The notes under the pieces: generated by a model | What the model saw: the letters and a program-made list of their open reading frames with translations, nothing else | Databases searched by the model: none | Told to the model about the DNA's origin: nothing | In this document: positions 39,097 through 44,055 of the stretch, piece after piece | How the letters are laid out: every line of letters begins with the position of its first letter | Position numbering within the stretch: position 1 is the stretch's first letter | Position numbers and translations under genes: made by a program | Assembly (NCBI GenBank): GCA_947453295.1 | Contig: CANGGD010000007.1 | Span: forward strand, 1-44,055 | Length of the DNA: 44,055 nt | Source of the DNA: Chitinophagaceae bacterium | Lineage (GTDB): Bacteria > Bacteroidota > Bacteroidia > Chitinophagales > Chitinophagaceae | Reading direction: 5' to 3'

Positions 39097-40101
39097 ATGA
39101 AACGCTTTGTTGCCATTGCAATTTTATTGGTGTTTATATTCTCATCATTTAAATGGATAGATGATTTCGCTGCGTTATATCCTGTTTATTGGCCTAAGCC
39201 AACTTATGATTTTTCAAAAAATAAATTTTCAAAAGAAAAAGTAGAGCTTGGAAGAAAGTTGTTTTATGATCCTATTTTTTCAAAAAATAATAAAATTTCT
39301 TGTGCTAGCTGCCATTCTCCATATTCCTCTTTTGCACATATTGATCATGCATTGAGTCATGGTATTGATGACAGTATTGGTACTAGAAATGCCCCTGTAT
39401 TGATTAATCTAGCTTGGCAAAAATATTTCATGTGGGATGGTTCTATTTTAAATTTAGATAAGCAGGCATTGACACCTATTACTCATCCACGAGAAATGGG
39501 GGAGAGTATGAATCATGTAATTTCTAAATTACAACAATCGAATGTTTATCCAATACTGTTTTCTAAAATCTATGGGGATAGTTTAATTAAGGAAGACAGA
39601 GTGCTAAAATGCATTACACAATTTCTGATTTCATTAGTAAGCTGTCACTCTAAATATGATAGCGTAATGAATCATACTGCTTCATTTACCAAACAAGAAC
39701 AAAATGGATATGTTTTGTTTAAAAGAAATTGTGCTGCTTGTCATCAGGAGCCATTATTTACAAACAACCAATTTTCCAAAAATGAATTAGCAGTTAACAC
39801 ATCCCTTTTGGATTTTGGTAGAATGAATTTTACAGACGATAGAAAAGATTCATTGTTATTTAAGGTCCCTACATTAAGAAATATAGAATACTCTTATCCT
39901 TATATGCATGATGGCAGATTCACAAAATTGGGAGATGTATTAAATCATTATGTAAGCATTAAGCCTTCGGTTCATAATACCAAAGCCTTACAAAAAGGAA
40001 TGAAACTTTCCTCCAATGAGAAAATAGATATAATTGCTTTTTTATTGACGCTATCTGATAGGAATTTCATTTTTAATGAAGAGCATTTATATCCAAAGTA
40101 A
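39097..40101 (+). CDS. Diheme cytochrome c peroxidase / MauG/MbnH-like enzyme
   Basis: Two CxxCH motifs (CASCH, CAACH); RNAPVLINLAWQKYFMWDGSILNLDKQALTPI; FKVPTLRNIEYSYPYMHDGRF; signal peptide; 26 nt after mbnP-like gene. Confidence 0.85.
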   Translation: MKRFVAIAILLVFIFSSFKWIDDFAALYPVYWPKPTYDFSKNKFSKEKVELGRKLFYDPIFSKNNKISCASCHSPYSSFAHIDHALSHGIDDSIGTRNAPVLINLAWQKYFMWDGSILNLDKQALTPITHPREMGESMNHVISKLQQSNVYPILFSKIYGDSLIKEDRVLKCITQFLISLVSCHSKYDSVMNHTASFTKQEQNGYVLFKRNCAACHQEPLFTNNQFSKNELAVNTSLLDFGRMNFTDDRKDSLLFKVPTLRNIEYSYPYMHDGRFTKLGDVLNHYVSIKPSVHNTKALQKGMKLSSNEKIDIIAFLLTLSDRNFIFNEEHLYPK

Positions 40102-40133
40102 TTCAATTGTGAGTTAGGTTTATTTTATAATTA

Positions 40134-41540
40134 TTAAACAGGAATACTAATTATCATTGTGCAGCCTTTGCCGAGTGAAGTTTTTAAATTCAATTTTCCA
40201 GAGAGTAATTCGGTTCTTCTTTTTATATTAGCTAAACCGATTCCTTTTTTTATTTCATCACTGTTAAATCCAATACCATTATCTTCAATTATCATCGTAA
40301 GATTTTTTTCTTTGATAGTTAATTCAATATAAACAGAACTGGCTTTCGCGTATTTTGAAATATTACTGAGTTGTTCTTGTAAAATTCTGTATAAATTAAG
40401 TTGAACATCACTATTTAAAACATTTTCATTTTCATCATAATTGAAATGTAAATTTATTTCGTATTTTTCTTCAGAATTAAATATGTGGATCAACTCTTTG
40501 AAATTATCCTGAATCGTAGTATGATCAAAAAAAGATGGAGCCAGGCGGTGTGAAATATTTCTAATTTCATCAAGTGCCAGATTAATAAACTTTTTAGACT
40601 TTTCATACCATTGAAGAGCATCGTCTGGTATTTTTTCTTTCAACATTTCTAAACTCAATTGGCCACTTGCTAAAATCTGACAAACATTATCATGCAATTC
40701 ACTCCCTATTTCAAATCTTTCTTCTTCTTGTGTTTTAATAATCGCACTGGTGATTTTTTTTTCTGTTATAATGCTTTCAGTAACATCTATTAAAATCATC
40801 GTTTCGTATTCCGCATCATCTATTATGATTTTGTTGGTGTACATATCTACATCAATCAATTCTTTAGATTTCTTTTTGTGTTTAAACCTGCCTTTGTAAA
40901 TGTCTTTATTTTGATTAATGGATTCAATTGTTTTTATTTTTTCTTCGTTAGTATAGTTGTCAGAAAAGATGTCTGTTAATTTTAATGAATTAAATTCTTC
41001 AAGTGAATATCCGTATAATTCTGTGGCAGCTTTATTGACTTGAAGGAAGTATAGGCTTGAGATATTATAAATCCACATGGATTGAGGACTCAACTCAAAA
41101 AGATTCATGTACTTTTTTTCCGACTCTTCCAATAATGTATTTGTTCTTTTTCTTTCAATATTGTACTTAATACTTTTATATAATGAGGAAGCATTGATGT
41201 CGTCTTTGATAAGATAATCAGATACTTTTAACGTCAATGATTTAATACCAAATTCAACATCTCCATATCCTGTGATAATGATAACTGGAATATCCGGACA
41301 TTGAGAAACAATATCGGTGATTAGTGTTTCGCCTCGGTTATCTGGTAATGTTAAATCAAGCAATACAACATCAAATTTTTTTTCAGTCGAGGATAATATG
41401 ATTTTTGCATCGGAGTATTTTGTGCAATGTTGAATTTGTAAGGTTTCAATTAGTTCTTCTAAATAGTCTTTTATTAAGAGATAATCTCCAAGATTGTCTT
41501 CAATCACCAAAATTTTTATTGGGACATTATCTTTAACCAT
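40134..41540 (-). CDS. REC-PAS-histidine kinase (HisKA_3 / HATPase_c)
   Basis: N-terminal receiver (KILVIEDNLGDY...VVLLDLTLPD), PAS, HisKA_3 'EEERFEIGSELHDNVCQILASG', HATPase 'RILQEQLSNISKYAKASSV..IEDNGIGF..GIGLANIKRR'. ATG at 41540 (4 nt after upstream stop) preferred over 41594. Confidence 0.88.
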   Translation of the reverse strand: MVKDNVPIKILVIEDNLGDYLLIKDYLEELIETLQIQHCTKYSDAKIILSSTEKKFDVVLLDLTLPDNRGETLITDIVSQCPDIPVIIITGYGDVEFGIKSLTLKVSDYLIKDDINASSLYKSIKYNIERKRTNTLLEESEKKYMNLFELSPQSMWIYNISSLYFLQVNKAATELYGYSLEEFNSLKLTDIFSDNYTNEEKIKTIESINQNKDIYKGRFKHKKKSKELIDVDMYTNKIIIDDAEYETMILIDVTESIITEKKITSAIIKTQEEERFEIGSELHDNVCQILASGQLSLEMLKEKIPDDALQWYEKSKKFINLALDEIRNISHRLAPSFFDHTTIQDNFKELIHIFNSEEKYEINLHFNYDENENVLNSDVQLNLYRILQEQLSNISKYAKASSVYIELTIKEKNLTMIIEDNGIGFNSDEIKKGIGLANIKRRTELLSGKLNLKTSLGKGCTMIISIPV

Positions 41541-41544
41541 GAAA

Positions 41545-41982
41545 TTAATTTTTGCTATGTGGGATGAGAGCCGTTTGCAACCAAAATTCTTCAATCTTAG
41601 AAATAACAGACATAAAATTGTCTACTTCTACTGGTTTTGAGATGAAGCAATTGGCATAATTTTTATAGGAGGTTACTATATCTTTTTCAGAAGAGGATGT
41701 ACTGAGCATGATTACAGGAATTTGTTTTAAGTTCTCATGTTCTTTAATAAATTGAAGTACTTCTTGACCGTCTACTTTCGGCAAATTAATGTCTAATAAA
41801 ATAATATCGGGTAATTGAATCTCTTTATTAAATAAAACATACTCAAGATATTCAATTGCAGCATTTCCATCTCTTGAAATTTCCATAGTTTCAATCATTA
41901 AACTATTTTCCAAAGCTTCTTTTGTTAGAATAATATCTCCTTCATTATCTTCTACTAACAATAAGTGTATTTTATTCTTCAT
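41545..41982 (-). CDS. Single-domain response regulator, Rcp1-like
   Basis: HLLLVEDNEGDIILTKEALEN..SRDGNAAIEYLEY..PDIILLDINLPKVDGQEVL; no output domain. Confidence 0.92.
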   Translation of the reverse strand: MKNKIHLLLVEDNEGDIILTKEALENSLMIETMEISRDGNAAIEYLEYVLFNKEIQLPDIILLDINLPKVDGQEVLQFIKEHENLKQIPVIMLSTSSSEKDIVTSYKNYANCFISKPVEVDNFMSVISKIEEFWLQTALIPHSKN

Positions 41983-41991
41983 GATCTAAAT

Positions 41992-44055
41992 TTATTTTGG
42001 TAGTGTAAAATGAAATGTGGTTCCAATTTTTTCTTTGGATTCGACCCAAATTTTACCTCCTAAGTTAGTGATAATTTTTTTTGTAATGGCTAAACCAATT
42101 CCTGTCCCAGAATACTCGTCTTTGTTATGTAGTCTTTGAAATATGGTAAAGATCTTATCGAAATATTGTGGATTGATACCTATTCCATTATCTTTAAATG
42201 AAAATTTCCAGAATTTATTTTGTTCTTCAATAGCCACTTCAATAATAGGAGGAATATCTTTTTTATGGTATTTAAGGCTGTTGCCGATTAAATTTTGAAA
42301 AATTTGTCTAATCGGTGTTTTATAACTTTTAATAACAGGCAAATGTTTAAATCTAATCACTGCATGCAACTCTTGTATTTGTTGTCGATATAATATTAAA
42401 ATCTCTTCCGACAATTCTTTTAAATGAATGTCTTTCATGGTTTCATCCGATTTACCAACTCTTGAAAATTCAAGTAAATCCAGTATGATTTGTCGCATTC
42501 TTTTAGCACCATCTACAGCATAAAAAATATATTCCTTTGCTTTTTCATCTAATTTATCATTATATTTTTTTTCTAATTGCGTTAGGAAACTCGTCACCAT
42601 TCTTAGTGGTTCTTGTAAGTCATGTGAAGCAACATAAGCGAACTGTTCTAATTCATTATTAGACTTTTGGATATTCTCTAAAGCTTGATTGAGTTGAATT
42701 TGAATTAATTTAAGCTCAGTTATATCTATTCCATAACCAATAACGAATCGTAGTGCATTATTTTCGAAATAAGGATAAAATTTTCTAAGCACAAATCTCG
42801 GCTTGCCATCTTTTTCATGCTCATCTACCCATTCGTAAGTAGTTTTATTTTTTACTGTAGTGTTAAAGATTTGTCTTCTGGTCAGCGCTAATTCATTACT
42901 GATACTTTTATGCTTAGCATAATCAAAATCATTTTTTCCAATCAGCCACTGTCTTGTTTCATCATCTTTTATCGCATTCGGATTTAGAAACAAATAATTA
43001 TGATTACTATCGAATACGGCAATATCTGCTGGTATATTATTTAAAATATCTTCTGTAAACTTTTTCTGATTAGCAAGTTCATTTGCTGAAAATACTTTTT
43101 CTGTTACATCTCTTTCAATAGCAATCCAGTGCGTAACATTTCCTTTTTCATCAGAAACGGGACTGATGGATAAATTATTCCAAAATTCTTTTCCATTTTT
43201 TTTGTAATTAATGGTCGTGATTTCACATGATTCATAATTATCAATTGCCATCTTAATTTTCTGAATTTCAGATTTATCTGATTTTGGTCCTTGAAGCATT
43301 GAAGGATTTTTGCCAATTGATTCTTCAGAAGAATATCCAGTCATTTTAGTGAATGCATCATTTACATACACTATTTTATTTTCTTTAGAAGCATCAGTGA
43401 TAACAACGCTATCATTCAAATGAGTGATAACGGATTCTAATAATTTTAAATGAAGTTCCTCACTTTTTTGCTTCGAAATATCTTTCATTGCGCCCACCAT
43501 TCTAACTGCTTTGCCGTACTCATTTCTTATAATCAGCGCTCGGTCTATTATTGTGGTATATTCTCCATTCTTTTTAAGAAATCTAAATTCATCAGTCCAA
43601 TTGTTTTCTTTTCCAATTAAACAATTGTTGATTTTTTGATTTACTCTTTCTATGTCATCTGGATGTACAAAAAATCTCCAATCATATTTAGTCTTATAAT
43701 CGACTATGCTATCAAATCCAAAAATCTTTTTAAATCCATTACCATGATACATGGTTTTGTTGATTATATCATAATCCCAAATTGCTTCAGTTATCGCTTG
43801 GTTTACATATTCATACCTTCTGTTACTTTCTTCTAGAAAATACTTAATTTTTTCATTTTCTTTATTGACAATTGACAAGTCATTTTTTTGTTTATTGACT
43901 TTTACGAGTAATTCTTTAAGTTCAGTATTTACGATTTCTTGGTTTTTCATAATATGAACCAAGTCAATCATTGGATTGTGAGCGGCAAAGTCCTTTATTA
44001 AAAGTCCAGATGAAATAAAAGTATCTGTATTGTCAAACCAGGGAGAAATCAGAAG
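41992..44055 (-). CDS. Multi-PAS sensor histidine kinase; N-terminus beyond window
   Basis: At least three PAS/PAC regions, HisKA 'LEQFAYVASHDLQEPLRMV', HATPase 'DNGIGINPQYFDKIFTIFQRL..GTGIGLAI'. The frame stays open past the listed M at 43971 to the window end (reads LLISPWFDNTDTFISSGLLIKDFAAHNP-MIDLVHI). Confidence 0.9.
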   Translation of the reverse strand, partial: LLISPWFDNTDTFISSGLLIKDFAAHNPMIDLVHIMKNQEIVNTELKELLVKVNKQKNDLSIVNKENEKIKYFLEESNRRYEYVNQAITEAIWDYDIINKTMYHGNGFKKIFGFDSIVDYKTKYDWRFFVHPDDIERVNQKINNCLIGKENNWTDEFRFLKKNGEYTTIIDRALIIRNEYGKAVRMVGAMKDISKQKSEELHLKLLESVITHLNDSVVITDASKENKIVYVNDAFTKMTGYSSEESIGKNPSMLQGPKSDKSEIQKIKMAIDNYESCEITTINYKKNGKEFWNNLSISPVSDEKGNVTHWIAIERDVTEKVFSANELANQKKFTEDILNNIPADIAVFDSNHNYLFLNPNAIKDDETRQWLIGKNDFDYAKHKSISNELALTRRQIFNTTVKNKTTYEWVDEHEKDGKPRFVLRKFYPYFENNALRFVIGYGIDITELKLIQIQLNQALENIQKSNNELEQFAYVASHDLQEPLRMVTSFLTQLEKKYNDKLDEKAKEYIFYAVDGAKRMRQIILDLLEFSRVGKSDETMKDIHLKELSEEILILYRQQIQELHAVIRFKHLPVIKSYKTPIRQIFQNLIGNSLKYHKKDIPPIIEVAIEEQNKFWKFSFKDNGIGINPQYFDKIFTIFQRLHNKDEYSGTGIGLAITKKIITNLGGKIWVESKEKIGTTFHFTLPK

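Overview
The window looks like a low-GC Bacteroidota chromosome segment, with A-rich start contexts, -33/-7 (TTG...TAnnTTTG) promoters and T9SS C-terminal domains. It is dominated by core genes. Order on the window: 3' end of a large secreted T9SS-type protein; hscA-like Hsp70; membrane protein; ribE; rpsU-xerC-hpf; tRNA-Thr(TGT)-Tyr(GTA)-Gly(TCC)-Thr(GGT)-tuf; tRNA-Trp-secE-nusG; rplK-rplA-rplJ-rplL; rpoB-rpoC; OmpH/Skp-like; APC permease; HldA-like kinase; isoaspartyl peptidase; ispD. A minus-strand run follows: accA, Gfo/Idh, polyprenyl-P sugar transferase, M1 peptidase, FemAB/GNAT-like. After tRNA-Asp comes a T9SS cargo protein, then an accessory cluster of a YHYH-domain protein divergent from an MbnP-like + MbnH/MauG-like diheme pair. 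A PAS-kinase / Rcp1-like receiver / REC-PAS-kinase signalling cluster runs off the right edge. There is no CRISPR array, prophage, transposon or rRNA operon that I can support. The best candidates for something under-described are: (i) the YHYH/MbnP/MbnH cluster, in which the YHYH protein appears to have lost the motif it is named for; (ii) an isolated near-perfect Shine-Dalgarno on rpsU in a region otherwise without SDs; (iii) a 14-bp hairpin in the tRNA-Trp-secE-nusG leader; (iv) a ~500-bp structured spacer separating rplL from rpoB. All calls come from reading sequence and motifs; no database search was run.
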